The notes: a model not told the origin generated them from the letters alone. DNA of 64,000 nt from Neopestalotiopsis rosae (GCA_023078685.1 JALGAS010000002.1:930001-994000), one strand, 5' to 3'. Counted from the first letter of the stretch, positions 23,882 to 36,188 are shown. A program made the numbers and translations.

Positions 23882-26245
23882 ATGAGCGTCGTTGGTGTCG
23901 ATTTCGGTACCCTCAACACCGTGATCGCTGTTGCGAGAAACCGGGGTGTTGATGTTGTAAGTATATGGAAGCCCAAGCCTGCCTTGCCTGCATATCATCG
24001 TGGGCATGCGCTCGCGTCTCTTGCGCAACCGTCGCTGACTTGACCTCTACCAGATTGCCAACGAAGTCTCTAACCGAGCCACTCCGTACGTACCACACAC
24101 TTGAGCTTATCCTGCCCAAACCCCTCTATACACTTGCGCAAACGTACTGACCCGTGCTTCAACCCACAGTTCCCTTGTAGGATTCAGCCCCAAGAACAGA
24201 TACCTGGGTGAGCCTGCAAAGACCCAGGAGATCTCCAACCTCAAGAACACTGTCAGCTCGCTCAAGCGTCTTGCTGGCCGGAGTTTCTCGGACCCCGATG
24301 TGCAGATCGAGCAGCAATATGTCTCGGCTCAACTCGTCGATGTCAACGGCCAGGTCGGTGCTGAGGTCTCATACCTTGGCGAGAAGAGGAGGTTCACAGC
24401 CACCGAGCTGGTTGCCATGTATCTGAGCAAGATCAAGCAGACCGCCTCCACCGAGCTCAAGCTCCCCGTCAACGACCTGGTGCTGTCTGTTCCCGCCTGG
24501 TTCACCGACGTCCAGCGCCGGGCTCTGATTGACGCCGCCGAGATCGCTGGCCTCAGACCCCTCCGCCTCATCAACGACACAACCGCTGCCGCCCTCGGCT
24601 ACGGTATCACAAAGCTGGATCTCCCCGGCCCTGAGGAGAAGCCCCGCCGTGTCTGCTTTGTCGACATTGGCCACAGCAACTACACTGCTTCCGTCGTCGA
24701 GTTCAAGAAGGGTGAGCTCGTCGTCAAGTCGACGGCCTACGACAGACATTTCGGTGGTCGCGAGTTCAACTTGGCTCTGGTCAACCACTTCTCCAAGGAG
24801 TTCAAGGCCAAGTACAAGATCGACATCCACACCAACCCCAAGGCTATGGTCCGTGTTGATGCCGCTGTTGAGAAGCTCAAGAAGATTCTGTCTGCCAACC
24901 AGCAGGCTCCCCTGAACATTGAATCGCTCATGAACGATGTCGATGTTACTGGCATGATCACCCGTCAGGAGTTTGAGGCTCTCGTTGAGCCCCTCCTCGT
25001 CAGGGCCACCGTTCCTCTGGAGCAGGCTCTTGCCGAGGCCAAGCTGACCAAGGAGGACGTTGACTTCGTTGAGCTTGTTGGTGGCTGCACACGTGTCCCT
25101 GCTCTGAAGGAGAGAATCCAGGCCTTCTTCGGAAAGCCCCTGTCTTTCACTCTTAACCAGGACGAGGCTATCGCCAGAGGCTGTGCTTTCAGCTGCGCTA
25201 TTCTGTCCCCTGTCTTCAAGGTCCGTGACTTTGCCGTCCAGGACATTTGCACTTACCCCATTGAGTTCTCGTGGGAGAAGGACGCCGATATCCCTGATGA
25301 GGACACCAGCTTGACCGTCTTCAACAAGGGCAACGTCTTGCCTTCCACCAAGATCTTGACTTTCTACCGCAAGCAGGCCTTTGACCTGGAGGCTAGATAC
25401 GCCAAGCCCGAGGACCTGCCCGGCAAGATGTCGCCCTTCATTGGTCGCTTCTCCGTCAAGGGTGTCAAGGCTGACCCCAAGACTGAGTTCATGATCTGCA
25501 AGCTCAAGGCTCGCGTTAACATTCACGGTATCCTCAACGTCGAGAGCGGTTACTACGTCGAGGACCAGGAGGTCGAGGAGGAGATCAAGGACGAGGAGGG
25601 TGATGCCATGGAGACCGACGACAAGAAGGACGACAAGCCCAAGACCCGCAAGGTCAAGAAGCAGGTCCGCAAGGGTGACCTGCCCATTGTCGCTGGCACC
25701 ACCTCTCTCGATGAGCCTGCCAAGAACGCTGCCGCCGAGAAGGAGGCCAACATGGTTATGGAGGACAAGCTTGTCGCCGACACCGAGGAGAAGAAGAACG
25801 AGCTCGAGGCTTACATTTACGACATGCGCAACAAGGTTGACGACCAGTTTGCCGAGCTTGCCAGTGAAGAGGAGAAGGACAAGATCAGATCGAAGCTGAG
25901 CGAGACTGAGGTAAGCAACCATCGAGATGTGCTCTTTTCAATTCCATGTGACATTTTACTAACTTTTCCCAGGACTGGCTGTACGAGGACGGAGAGGATG
26001 CCACCAAGGCTGTGTACATTGCCAAGATGGATGAGATCAAGGCCATGGCTGGTCCCATCAACCAAAGATACTTTGACAAGGTTGAGTCGGAGCGCGCTGC
26101 TGTGCAAGCTAAGCTCGACGCTGAGAGCGCAGCAAAGCGTGCCGAGGCCGATGCTAAGAAGGCTGATGAGGAGTCTAAGAAGACAGAGGCCGGTAAGGAC
26201 GAGCCAATGACCGACGCTCCTCAGGCCGAGACGGAGGAGAAATAA
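23882..26245 (+). CDS. hsp88: Hsp110-family chaperone Hsp88 (SSE1-like)
   Basis: Cytosolic Hsp110 protein that acts as nucleotide-exchange factor for Hsp70 and holds unfolded clients. Exons 23882-23956, 24054-24085, 24170-25910 and 25973-26245 give 706 residues, the usual length for fungal Hsp88. The joined start reads 'MSVVGVDFGTLNTVIAVAR' then 'RATPSLVGFSPKNRYLG'. The ATPase domain shows 'INDTTAAALGYG', 'FVDIGHSNYT' and 'VELVGGCTRVP'. As expected for Hsp110 rather than Hsp70, a long acidic insertion lies in the substrate-binding region ('QEVEEEIKDEEGDAMETDD'), and the C-terminus is an extended helical lid ending in an acidic tail ('MTDAPQAETEEK') without EEVD. Strong C-ending codon bias suggests high expression. 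The long open frames antisense to it are a known artefact of hsp70-type genes. Confidence 0.96.
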
Positions 26246-26575
26246 AAAAGTCCCAGCAGATTAGGGACGGAGACATGATATTTTTATGATGCGAACGTAA
26301 TGCGGATACATGAAGATTCCCTTCACCAGGCGTGTTAGGTTGGGATGCGCTCAATAAAGAATAGATAGATCTGAATGACGAAATTTGTGCATGAACAATA
26401 TTTATGTCTTGTATCATATGCCAGGTTTCGATGCGACTCGTGATTCTCAGATTCGAGTAATTCTCCTATGGCTGTGCTATACGTCGGGGTATATATCTAT
26501 GCTGAAGTCTAAGGCCTTTTGCGAATGATTCTGGGTTGCGAAGGAAGTCAGGCCACCCAAATGAAGACTGGCAAA

Positions 26576-27169
26576 TCACACAGGCATTGCTATATTTATG
26601 GATGGACCTGATCCTGGCCCCAGGCCAAAATCGGCCTTGATTTGATCATCAGACCAGCCGAGTACCTCAGTGTACCATTTCGAAGAACACCCAATTTCTT
26701 TCGCTTCCACCTTCCACCCTGGCCATGTATCATCCAACACTCGATCTCTCTGGGTCAGCCTCGAGAATGGACCGTGAAATAAGAGAAAAGAGAGGTGTGC
26801 GGAAGGATAACAGCAACAATAAGAAAAGAAACAAAGGACAAAAGCAAAGGAAAACGCCATACCATCGTAGAGCTCCAATACACAAGTCCCAAAATCCAAC
26901 TCAGTCAATAACTCTTCCGCTTCCTGCGTTGGGTCGCCGCCGAGCTCCCCCGAGTCGGTGATGCGAATCAGAAGAGCCCGAATGCTGGCGCCGGTATAGA
27001 CGGCGTTACTCTTGTTGCGAACGACGAGGGTCTTGTTCAGCCCGGCGAAGCGGAAGGTGACCACGGACGCCAGTGGCTTTTTGGACGAGGTGGGAAAGAG
27101 GAAGTAGTCCTCGGCCCAGGTGAGATACTGTGACCAGGCTTTGCCGCTGATGCGGTGAACTTCGTCCAT
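26576..27169 (-). CDS. Small unrecognised protein
   Basis: Two predicted exons, 27169-26863 and 26745-26576, give 158 residues. The intron (117 nt, GTATGG donor, CTGAC branch, GAG acceptor) contains no in-frame stop, so retention would add 39 residues. The protein is mixed alpha/beta in appearance, with Trp-rich ends ('GKAWSQYLTWAEDYF', 'DDTWPGWKVEAKEIGCSSKW') and no signal peptide or membrane segment. A hydrophobic 'FAFVLCFFSYCCC' stretch is present only if the intron is read through, which supports splicing. I do not recognise a family. It lies tail-to-tail with hsp88, about 330 bases away. Confidence 0.65.
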   Translation of the reverse strand: MDEVHRISGKAWSQYLTWAEDYFLFPTSSKKPLASVVTFRFAGLNKTLVVRNKSNAVYTGASIRALLIRITDSGELGGDPTQEAEELLTELDFGTCVLELYDGMAFSFAFVLCFFSYCCCYPSAHLSFLLFHGPFSRLTQRDRVLDDTWPGWKVEAKEIGCSSKWYTEVLGWSDDQIKADFGLGPGSGPSINIAMPV

Positions 27170-28194
27170 GATGTCGACTTATGGCAGATTATCTACCTAT
27201 CTGTTGCCTCAAGATTGAGAGTAATCATGACGGTCGACGTGACATTTGCAATTCTTGAGGCTGGTTTTCTGAACAATGGGGAAAGTATGCAATCGGCCAT
27301 TTTGCCGACCAAGGCATTCTTGGGAACAAAGAATCGGGGAGGTAGAAATATCGACTTACGCTCGAGGCGGCTTGTTCAAGTGCCACATCGCAATGCAATA
27401 CAATGCAAGTCACGTGTATATCGAGTATCATATGATCTAATAGGATGAGAACTCAAGGTCGATTAATGATTTGATAGTGAAATTACCTTACTCAAGATAT
27501 AAAAGCTCGTAGCCATTGATATACTCTCGCGATATTGTCAGAGCTCTATAGACTAAAACGCACTGCTCTAACAATCACCCTCATTTCACCTTGAGATTGC
27601 ATTTGAGCTAAAACCTCATCATTAGATTGTTGGTGTCATGGCTATAACGATGGCTCGTATATATCAGAGTAGTCTGTAGGGAAACCAGCATCCCTATTCT
27701 TTTGCTCAGATTTCATTCAACGTGACTTATTCTGGCGCTTGCATGGTAATTCCTTTTCCCGACCTACACTGTAAAACAGACTATATATAATATGTGTACC
27801 AACTTGTAGGTCTTGTTCAGGATTTTAAGGCAAGCTAGCGTCCGTAATCAGCTTAGCTGATACTTACTTTCTGTCTTGGCTTATATGATTATGGTGCATA
27901 TCTTGTCATAAAACACAAAGAGTGCGATTGTCGACTGCGCCTTTATGGGCATAGACTGCAAGATATAACAAACAACTGTGGTTAGTTAACTCTTCTGCGA
28001 CGCTCAGGTGACCCCGCCTTCTAATAGACGCCCTGCCCGGCTGTGCTGGAATCGCTGCTCTGATTGGGGGGCATCCTGCAGCAGCTCAATGACATGAGAT
28101 GACATGTTCAGGCATCCCCTCTGCACTGGTCAATAAAGGTATCACAACAAACATACTTCCTGAAACAACCCTCAGTGCCTCCCCGTCCTCGAAA
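27170..28194. other. Intergenic between divergent small gene and NLR gene
   Basis: A/T-rich spacer with no supported gene. It should contain both divergent promoters. No transposon ends or long repeats are seen. Confidence 0.5.
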
Positions 28195-31100
28195 ATGGCG
28201 GAAGCCTTTGGAGTAGCCGCCAGTGCTCTTGCGGTTATCGAACTGTCTGCGAAGGTCGTGAAGACCTGCTCGCAATACACAAAAGATGTCGCAAATGCCA
28301 GACGGGACATTCGGCGGCTTCGAAAGGAGGTTCAAAGCTTCGGAGCTGTCGCCAAAAGCGTGCAGGAACTGTCCGAGAGCACTCCACGACACAAAGTGAC
28401 TACCCTCAAGAAGATGCAACCCATTCTTGACGAAGGTCAAGTGCGCCTGGCAAAACTCCACGCCAAACTAGACCCCGGTAAACGAGATAAATTCATGAGC
28501 CGGGTCGGCCTCCGCGCTATCAGATGGCCATTAAGCAGCAAAGACGTTGGAAAGGCTCTTGCGGACCTGGCGCGTCTAATGCAAGCAATGTCCGTAGCCA
28601 TGTCGGTTGATCAGACGTAGGTGTTGAAGCATATCGCATTGAAGTAATGCCCCTAGCTAACCTAACCTCTTGCTGGACTGTGAAGAACCCTTCTCCTGAG
28701 TTTAGAACAAAGGAATGCGCTCGCAAAACTCCCCATTGCAGAGGGTGCAATATACGATTCCCATGCAGACGAGCATAACCCGAATTGCCTTGAAAATACT
28801 CGAACGGAAGTCTTACGGGAGATTAGAGGGTGGGTGCGGAGCCCTTCATCAAGGGCGGTCTACTGGTTGAACGGTATGGCAGGGACCGGAAAATCGACCA
28901 TATCTCGTACAATAGCCGACAAGTTCGCAAAGGGCAATAGCCGTAGAGTTCGCCTTGGAGCTACTTTCTTTTTCAAAAGGGGCGAGAGCGATCGCGGCAA
29001 CATGTCGCAGTTCTTTACAACAATTACCAGTCAGCTCGTCCGGCAACTCCCCGAGATAGCTGGCCATGTGCAAACCGCAATAGAGGCCGACCCTTCGCTC
29101 ATCTCGAAATCTATGCGGATACAGTTCGAGACATTGATCGTTGACCCAGTCGCCAAGATCTCCTCGACCGAACGTTCAGGCCGAATCCTCCTCTTCGTCA
29201 TTGATGCCCTTGATGAATGTGAGCGGGAAAAAGACGTACAACTTCTCATCGAGCTATTATCGGGCATTCCAAGAGCCATGGCCGTGCAGTTGAGGTTCTT
29301 TCTGACAAGTCGACCGGAATTGCCTATTCGTTTAGGCTTCCATTCTATCAATGGCAGATACCGCGATTTCATCCTTCATGAGGTTGCAGAGCCGATCATT
29401 GAGCATGATTTGAAAGTTTACCTGAGACACGAGCTCGAGCGAATACGACTGACCTTCAATCAAGGCTTACCAGAAGAACGAAGATTGCCCCCAGATTGGC
29501 CAAACATAACAGACATTGGCTCTCTGGTGCAGATGGCAACCCCCCTCTTCATCTTTGCTGCTACAATATGTCGATTTGTAGCTGATCGCAAGGGTGGCAA
29601 CCCTGAAAAGAAGCTGCGGCGCGTATTGGAGTTTCGTTCAGCGCAAGGGTCCAAACTCGTGGCTACTTATATGCCCGTGCTGGAGCAACTGACAATGGAC
29701 CTGACCCTAGAAGAACAAAGTGGCATCCTGTCGCAGTTTGAGAAGATCGTGGGGTCAATAGTGGTATTGGCAGATCCTCTTGGCTCGGAACCACTGTCAC
29801 GACTGCTCAATATCGAAATCAATGAAATCCTTGAGCTCTTAGACTTGCTTCACTCCATTCTGCAGATCCCCTCATCGACAGACCGGCCTATTCGGCTACT
29901 CCACCTGTCCTTTCGAGACTTCTTGGTCAGCCAAGCGATGCAAGGAAACCCATTCTGGATTGACGAACAAAAAGTTCATCAACAACTTGCCGAACAATGT
30001 CTGCGGGTGCTAAACATTACGCTCAAAAAGGATATTTGCAATGTCAAGGCTCCTGGAACGCTCACATCCTCGATATCTGCTCCCATTATAAAGACGAATA
30101 TACCGCCAGAGTTGCAATATGCATGCCGATTTTGGGTATATCATCTACGCGAATCGTCCTCTCACAGCCTGGATACGGCCGATATATGGGAATTCCTCCG
30201 GTCACACTTTCTTCAATGGTTAGAAGCACTAAGCTGGATCGGCAGATTGCCGGAGAGCTTCGGCATGATCACGACTTTCCAGTCAATACAGCTTGTAAGT
30301 AATTGCATCAAAATTGTGATTCATGCTCACCTCAGACAGATCAAAGAAGATCACGAAATGACTGAATTTCTCAAAGACTCAGCACGCTTTCTTCAGGCGG
30401 CGAACTCGTCTATACAGATAGCTCCGCTCCAGGCATATTCATCATCGTTGGTGTTTGCTCCAAGTCAGAGTGTCGTTCGCCGCAATTATGGAGGCGATAT
30501 GATAGACTACATTGCGCAAGGACCCAAAATTTCTTCATCTTGGAATGATCGCCTGCAGACTTTTGAGGTCTATCCTGACAAGATCCTGCGAATTGCATTC
30601 TTGTCAGACGGGAAACTGCTGGGAGCTGCCTTTGATGATGGGACTGTGGTTTTGTTGGCGGCTGATACGGGGGAACATCGGCTGAGCCTGAAAGGGTGGA
30701 CTGGAAATTCGCGATCCGTGCCCGCTTTCTCGCAGGACGGCAAGCTTGTCGCACTGGTGATGTCTTCCAGCGTGACTTTGTGGCATACTGAGACGGGCGA
30801 GCACCATCAGACGTTCAGTGGGCACAAAACGACAATCGTGGGTATCATCTTTTCGTACGATAGCAAGTTTCTGGCGTCCGTGTCAAAGGACGGTGTTGTG
30901 ATCTTATGGGTGGTCACTACTGGCAAGCGACAGCAGACGCTCGAAGTACCCATGAAAGAATTGCGCTACTCGTCAGACTACCATTCGATGGCGATCTCGC
31001 CCGACAGCAAGCTTCTGGCCCTAAAGTCAATCGACCATACTGTAGATTTATGGGAGACTGAAACAGGCAAGTGTCGACAGACTCTGAGAGGACACTCGGA

Positions 31101-31350
31101 TGATATTTTCGCAATCGAATTCTCGCCCGATAGCACACTGCTGGCATCGGTGTCGACAAACGAAACACTCCTTTGGGAAACCAAACATGCCGAACCTCAT
31201 AGAATACTCAAAGAGCAGACGAGTTGGTTCAGTGAAATTGAATTCTTGCGCGATAGTAACGCGCTGATTTTAACTTCGAAAGATGGAAGCGTGATTATAT
31301 GGCAGATTGAAACGGGACTCGATATTGAAACTGGAAAGACTTCTCCATGA
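28195..31350 (+). CDS. NACHT-WD40 STAND protein (NLR-like)
   Basis: Signal-transducing ATPase of the fungal NLR-like class related to HET-E/HET-D and NWD proteins, which act in non-self recognition or programmed cell death; a role here is inferred. Two exons, 28195-28616 and 28701-31350, give 1023 residues; the junction reads 'SVDQTLEQRNALAKLP'. Residues ~1-140 match the helical fungal N-terminal STAND domain (Helo_like_N type; 'AFGVAASALAVIELSAKV'). The NACHT domain has Walker A 'GMAGTGKST' (~199-207), Walker B 'LLFVIDALDE' (~304-313) and sensor 'FLTSRPE'. A helical region follows, with 'RLLHLSFRDFLVS'. Residues ~765-1012 carry about six degenerate WD40 units ('VTLWHTETG', 'VDLWETETGKCRQTLRGH', 'VIIWQIETG'). 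Unlike HET-E, the repeats differ clearly from each other. ATG 28195 is chosen because the domain begins there. Confidence 0.9.
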
Positions 31351-31617
31351 GAACGCAATGCGACATATATTTCCCTTTTGCTACCGGTTTGCACAAAAAA
31401 GGGAGAAAAGAGGACCTTTCAAGAAGGCAGACACTGAATTAATCATTGTTGTGTGTTGCTTCATTGGAGCCGCACTGAAAGGTTGTTCTGACGTCATAAC
31501 TATTGCATTACCAACGATAGTCAACCACTACCCAATAGGTACCTAGAAAAGCCCATGTGAAACTTTATCTTTCGTGACCAAGGACATAATATTAACAATC
31601 AATACTTCTTTGAAATC

Positions 31618-32014
31618 ATGTTAAGAACGACTATCAGAAGAACACCGAATGCAGTTCCAACAACCGTAGCAGCACTGCCAGTGAGGTGGTCGACTAGCAA
31701 TCCATCAGGACCATCCACAAGTGCGCAGGACCAAGCGCCGAAGAATGACGATTTGTCAACGGAAGACACCACCCCAAAAGAGCCGAAAGAGAGAAACAGC
31801 AAGTCAAAGACCATGGCGGAGCTCGACGAGGAGATGAGAGCCAAAATGTCGGGTCTGTCGGGAGACGGCGGGGAGGCAGGCATCGAGTACGAGGACGGGA
31901 AACCAGTGGCCATGAAACGCAGCGTCAAGAACAACAGTGAGTCTCTGAGTTATATACTATACACACTTTACTCCATGATCACTGACGCAGGCTATAGTGT
32001 TCCGCTATATTTAG
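31618..32014 (+). CDS. Small putative mitochondrial protein
   Basis: Two exons, 31618-31936 and 31998-32014, give 111 residues. The second exon adds only 'MFRYI' and the stop; the junction codon is split A|TG. The N-terminus ('MLRTTIRRTPNAVPTTVAA') is basic and hydroxylated without acidic residues, like a matrix-targeting peptide. The conserved-looking core is 'KTMAELDEEMRAKMSGLSG' followed by an acidic Gly/Glu stretch and 'EDGKPVAMKRSVKNN'. I recall this pattern from fungal hypothetical proteins but know no function. It starts about 270 bases after the NLR stop on the same strand. Confidence 0.75.
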
Positions 32015-32842
32015 CAATATAAGTATTGTAGATACGGTGACGAGGCATGCTCAGAGAGGTTGACGTATTGCCATTTCAAATCAATTGACTATGAAAAATT
32101 GTATCAAGCATTCGTGGATCACTCCTCATCCTCAGGTCAAGAGATGTAAGATAAACAAGAGATAGTCCTCAACAATGTACAAAGTAAAGCCATGATCGTG
32201 TGACTGATAACTTTCTGTGCTGGCACACTTGTGGAAAGAAATGGCAGTTTTATACAGCAAGGATTGCCTTGTCCTTGATCAATGATAGTCGCGGCCAGCT
32301 CAAAGGCACTTCAAAGGGCTCGGTGCATGCTTCTATCAGCCGAGCCTCGCTGAAGTGTATGTTCCATTGGATCATCGTTCTGCATCAACATTCTCAACAC
32401 TGTGTACAGAATTCCACATGTCCACATCATCTGCCTGGCCATTGACTTTTGTGGTACATCATTAGAAGCAACCTAACCTTACCTTTGATTGGGTGTGAAA
32501 ATCGCTGGACTTGGCGCACATGCAGCAAAGCACCTGTCATGCCACAAGCAGCTTTCGGCCTTCTAGGCCCTGGCAGCCCCCCGTGCCTGCCTACTCAGCG
32601 CGGTTAGCGTTTCCCATGGTGCGCTATGATTCTTTGACAACCCCGCTATGCAATAACCAACTCGTACCTGCATTCACTGGGATCCCTGTCCTTACTTCAA
32701 ATCCCCAGCCCAATCTCAACTGAGCTATCGGAGTACAAACGGACTCTCATCAAAGAACATCTATCTGCTGCCATTGTAGCCGCGATCGGCATAACGACGT
32801 CTCAAGAAAGCCATTGGTAATGGCACATTGAGTCCTATCAAG
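32015..32842. other. Intergenic, promoter of seh1
   Basis: Spacer without a supported gene. The last ~200 bases before ATG 32843 are the presumed SEH1 leader. Confidence 0.5.
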
Positions 32843-34266
32843 ATGCCTCTTCCACTAGATGATGTTCCCCCTTTGACGGATGAGGGCGCAAGCTTTGATC
32901 TGATTGCACACCGGTCGAGCGATCTCCTTCAAGCTATCGCCTTCAACGCATACGGCGATCGCTGTGCTACAGGCTCCGTCGACGGCCAAATCCGCATTTT
33001 CAATCGCCGCAAGGATGGCATCTGGCAACTATCTGATTCCTGGGGAGCACATCCTGGAGAGATCCTTGAGGTGGGTTGTTTGTTTTGTCTCTTCACGTCA
33101 GGACTTGGGCCGTGATCAGCCCAGCCCGTCGTGTTGGCGCAATCCCTCCCACCCGCAACTCATGAGCTGACTGCGTATCTTAGCTGCAATGGCTGCCACC
33201 TACAGTCTACCCCAACATTGTCGCGTCGCTTGGAATAGAAGGTCGCTTCAAACTCTGGGCGGAAGATGACACAGCTGCACCTGGAAGGCGCTTTAGTGCC
33301 AAGAACAACAACCCCAGGGCAGCATTCGAGAGCAGATCCAACAAGTCGCCTTACCGCTCCTTTTCCATGAAGCATAATGAGGAGACCAGATACACCTACT
33401 TTGCATTCCTCTGCGCTGACGGTCGGCTCTCGGTACACGAGGGTGAGGAACCGGAGAATCTGGCCGATTATTCCGAGATTGATGAATTCCAAGCTCTACC
33501 CAAGCCGAGTCGTGGCGAAGAGACGTGCTTCAAAGTTCGCTTCGACCCCAATCCGGAGCCGTGTTACAAGGCTCTGAGAGCTGGTGTCCCAACAGACGCA
33601 CTCAGTCTCGTCGTTGCTGGCATGACTACAGTCAAGGTCTTTCGATCACGGGATATTGTGGCTAGCTCATTTGGCGCAGCCACGCGAGCCAGGGAATTTT
33701 ATCAAGCCATTGAGATCAAGGGACATAGAGGTCTGGTTCGCGATGTTGCCTGGGCTCCAGGAAACTTTCGTGGCTACGACATGGTAGCCACCGCTTGCCA
33801 AGATGGCTTTGTGAGAGTGTTCCGAATTGATACACCGTACAATAAGGATGATGGTAGATCTTGGGCTGTGGCAGACATTACAGGCAAGGACAGAACAGAG
33901 GCGGCAGCACAGGCCGGACCTTCCACTCCGGCACAGAATAATAACAACAACCAACCCAAGGGGCCCCAACAAGCACATTCAGGCATAAGAGCTGAGCTGG
34001 ACAAGTCGGGAACTCATGCCGAAAGGTCAAACACTGGTCAAGCGGGCCAGGTCAATCACACAGTTCGTGAACTGTCCAAACTGGAAAGTCACCGATCACC
34101 CGTCTGGAGAGTCGGATTCGACGATGATGGTCAGATCCTCGGAAGCGTTGGCGATGAAGGAAAGTTAATGTGCTACCGCCAAAAGGCAGATGGCACTTGG
34201 GCGAAGAGCTCGGAGCTAGGTATGATGAAGCAAAGACTCGTTGTGCCGCAAAATCTGTCTGGTTGA
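32843..34266 (+). CDS. seh1: Nucleoporin SEH1 (WD40)
   Basis: WD40 beta-propeller shared by the Y-shaped (Nup84/Nup107) nuclear pore complex and the SEA/GATOR2 complex that controls TORC1. Exons 32843-33070 and 33184-34266 give 436 residues; the junction reads 'HPGEILELQWLPPTVYP' and continues 'NIVASLGIEGRFKLWAED', a close SEH1 signature. WD units are visible at the start ('ATGSVDGQIRIFNRRKDG'), middle ('GHRGLVRDVAWAP', 'ATACQDGFVRVFRI') and end ('HRSPVWRVGFDDDGQILG'). A Gln/Asn/Ala-rich loop ('PAQNNNNNQPKGPQQ') of fungal type interrupts the last part. ATG 32843 is the first ATG in frame; the frame is open upstream to a TTG only. SEC13 is excluded by the 'LGIEGRFKLW' segment. Confidence 0.93.
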
Positions 34267-34622
34267 GGTGCTGCATACCCTCCCATCCCCTTATATGTCC
34301 TTCACACCTGTATTAGATACCCAACGTCTAGGAGTGGTACGCCTACGACGTTCTCGTAATGGTTTCTCTTACTCTTTTCAAGACATCATCTTCTATCGGA
34401 AGTCATGTGACCTGTACGACATGGCATCTTGATCCCTTACTTATACTTAAGTTATAAGAGCTGAGAGGTGGCATTCACATGTCGCTGAATAAGAAACCTG
34501 AATGTTGTTAACAGTGTCCACCAACTCTTGCGTGATGACACCAATGGATTGATCAAGTTTATCGTTTCTATTACTGTCTGTTTTCTATTTCAGAGTAGTA
34601 CTTCTGTCTACAGCCAAGTTAT
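34267..34622. other. Intergenic between convergent seh1 and GH6 genes
   Basis: 3' UTR sequence of both genes. Nothing else is seen. Confidence 0.6.
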
Positions 34623-35866
34623 CTATTTCGAGGCCGCCCGTCCGACCGTGGGATCTGCGTTCTTAACGAGCATCTGAACATAATCGTCGAACCAAACGCC
34701 CGCCTTGGGAGCACCTTCAAGACCACATTCACCATCGCTCTCACCGCCGGGCTTGACCCACACCAGACTGTCCACAAGAGTGTTGTTAATAGTCGTGCCG
34801 GGCACGGCACCAAAACCCGATGGAGCAACATTACACCAGTCGCCCCAGGCGGCGCGGGCGCCGAACTGGGCGACGCGGCCCTGGTCAATGATGAAGCGGG
34901 AGGGGAGGCCGTTGGCCTCGAGGTGCGGCGCCAGCGACGTCGCATAGTGCGACTCGTCGTACGAGTTGCTGTACTCAGTGTAGTTCTCGCGCGGGTTGGC
35001 CAGGAACGGGTTGTAGTTTGACACGTTGGTGGAGAACCCGCGGATCTTTGTGTTGTTGCCTGCCTTTTGCACTACTTCGGCAAATATCTTGGCGGCTGGT
35101 CTTGATGTTAGTGATTTGCAGCCTCGTGACGTTGTGAGAGTTTCAGAGGAAATGATTATTGCTTACCAGGCTCCAGGTTGTCGTCCCAACCCAGCCAACC
35201 GCCGTGGGCTGCGTCAATGTAGAGGTTGACATTGTCAAACTGCAGGCTCGAGATGGCGTAGGCAATGCCCTCCTTGTAGGTATCGGCGGCGTTGGCACAG
35301 AATTCGACGCCCATGTTGGTGACGAGGTTGCCGAGGGAGTCGGGCTCGAGGACAATGGCGAAAGTAAGGTCCGTAGCGGCGGCGACCTTTTCAGCATAGG
35401 GCGTAATGAACTCGTTCTTGTAAATCTCGAGCCCGCCGTCGGCGCTGCTGAGCTCGCCCGCGCTCTCGCCCGCGCTGCAGTCGCGGTCGGGCAGGTTGTA
35501 GAGCACCAGGCCGACAATCTGGTCAACGCCTGTGGCCTGCTTGGCGGCGCGCGCTGAGGTGATGGCAGCGTCAATGTCGGTCAGGCCCGCGCGGGACGTG
35601 ATCCAGACGAACGTGCCCACATCCTGGACGGCGCGCACCTTGGCGGCGTTGGTCTCGTCTCCCTGCTCTACAAAGGCGTCGTATGTGGTCTCCAATTTGG
35701 CCGCCCAGGTCGGGTTGGCAAACAGCTTCTTGCCCGTGAACGGGTTGGTGTCGGTGCCGTTGGCTTGTCTGGTGGTCAACAGGCGCTTGGGGACTTGCGG
35801 GAAGTGTGGCAGGGCCGAGACGCTGGTGGCGGCTGCGCACAATGTGAGTAATATGGTAGGAAGCAT
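34623..35866 (-). CDS. Secreted GH6 cellobiohydrolase/endoglucanase, no CBM
   Basis: Glycoside hydrolase family 6 enzyme that cleaves cellulose beta-1,4 bonds with inversion outside the cell. Exons 35866-35167 and 35095-34623 give 390 residues; the junction reads 'WDDNLEPAAKIFAEVVQKA'. A signal peptide occupies about residues 1-18 ('MLPTILLTLCAAATSVSA') and is followed by a short pro-like segment ending in 'KRLLTTR'. Catalytic-family marks are 'LYNLPDRDCSAGES' (Asp ~129), 'IVLEPDSLGNLVTN' (general acid Asp ~176), 'NVNLYIDAAHGGWLGW' and 'LVWVKPGGESDG'. There is no CBM1 and no Ser/Thr linker at either end, unlike classic Cel6A. It resembles the single-domain secondary GH6 enzymes of Sordariomycetes. 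Expression is likely inducible (see upstream sites). Confidence 0.93.
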
Positions 35867-36026
35867 CTTCTCTTTTTTGGCTTGGGAATTTGCCGAGGGG
35901 ATTCTGAAATTAAGGAAAGGCTAGAACTCCTGGATACTCCTGTTGCAAAAGAAAGAGACTATGGTGGTCAATGCTGCGAGAGCGTTGGGAGATATCAATA
36001 TTGATCCTCGACGTGGTAGACTGGAC

Positions 36027-36034
36027 CTTTATAT
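36027..36034 (-). promoter_or_regulatory. TATA-like box of the GH6 gene
   Basis: ATATAAAG on the minus strand about 160 bases upstream of the GH6 start codon, a plausible core promoter position. Confidence 0.5.
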
Positions 36035-36188
36035 GTTAAGTCGTTCATGATGGACAATGACGATATCCATATTTGTTTCTCGGAGGCAACACTACCGCTC
36101 GCCCAGGAGTGTAGAATGACAGTCAAGCGATCGACCATGAATACAGGCCAGAGCATACTCAGATTAATTGAGCCGCACGGGAGGCTCT

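Noticed and set aside
24369..25922. 517-codon open frame antisense to hsp88
   Set aside because: Long antisense frames are a known by-product of codon bias in hsp70-type genes; the Leu/Val-rich product has no domain.
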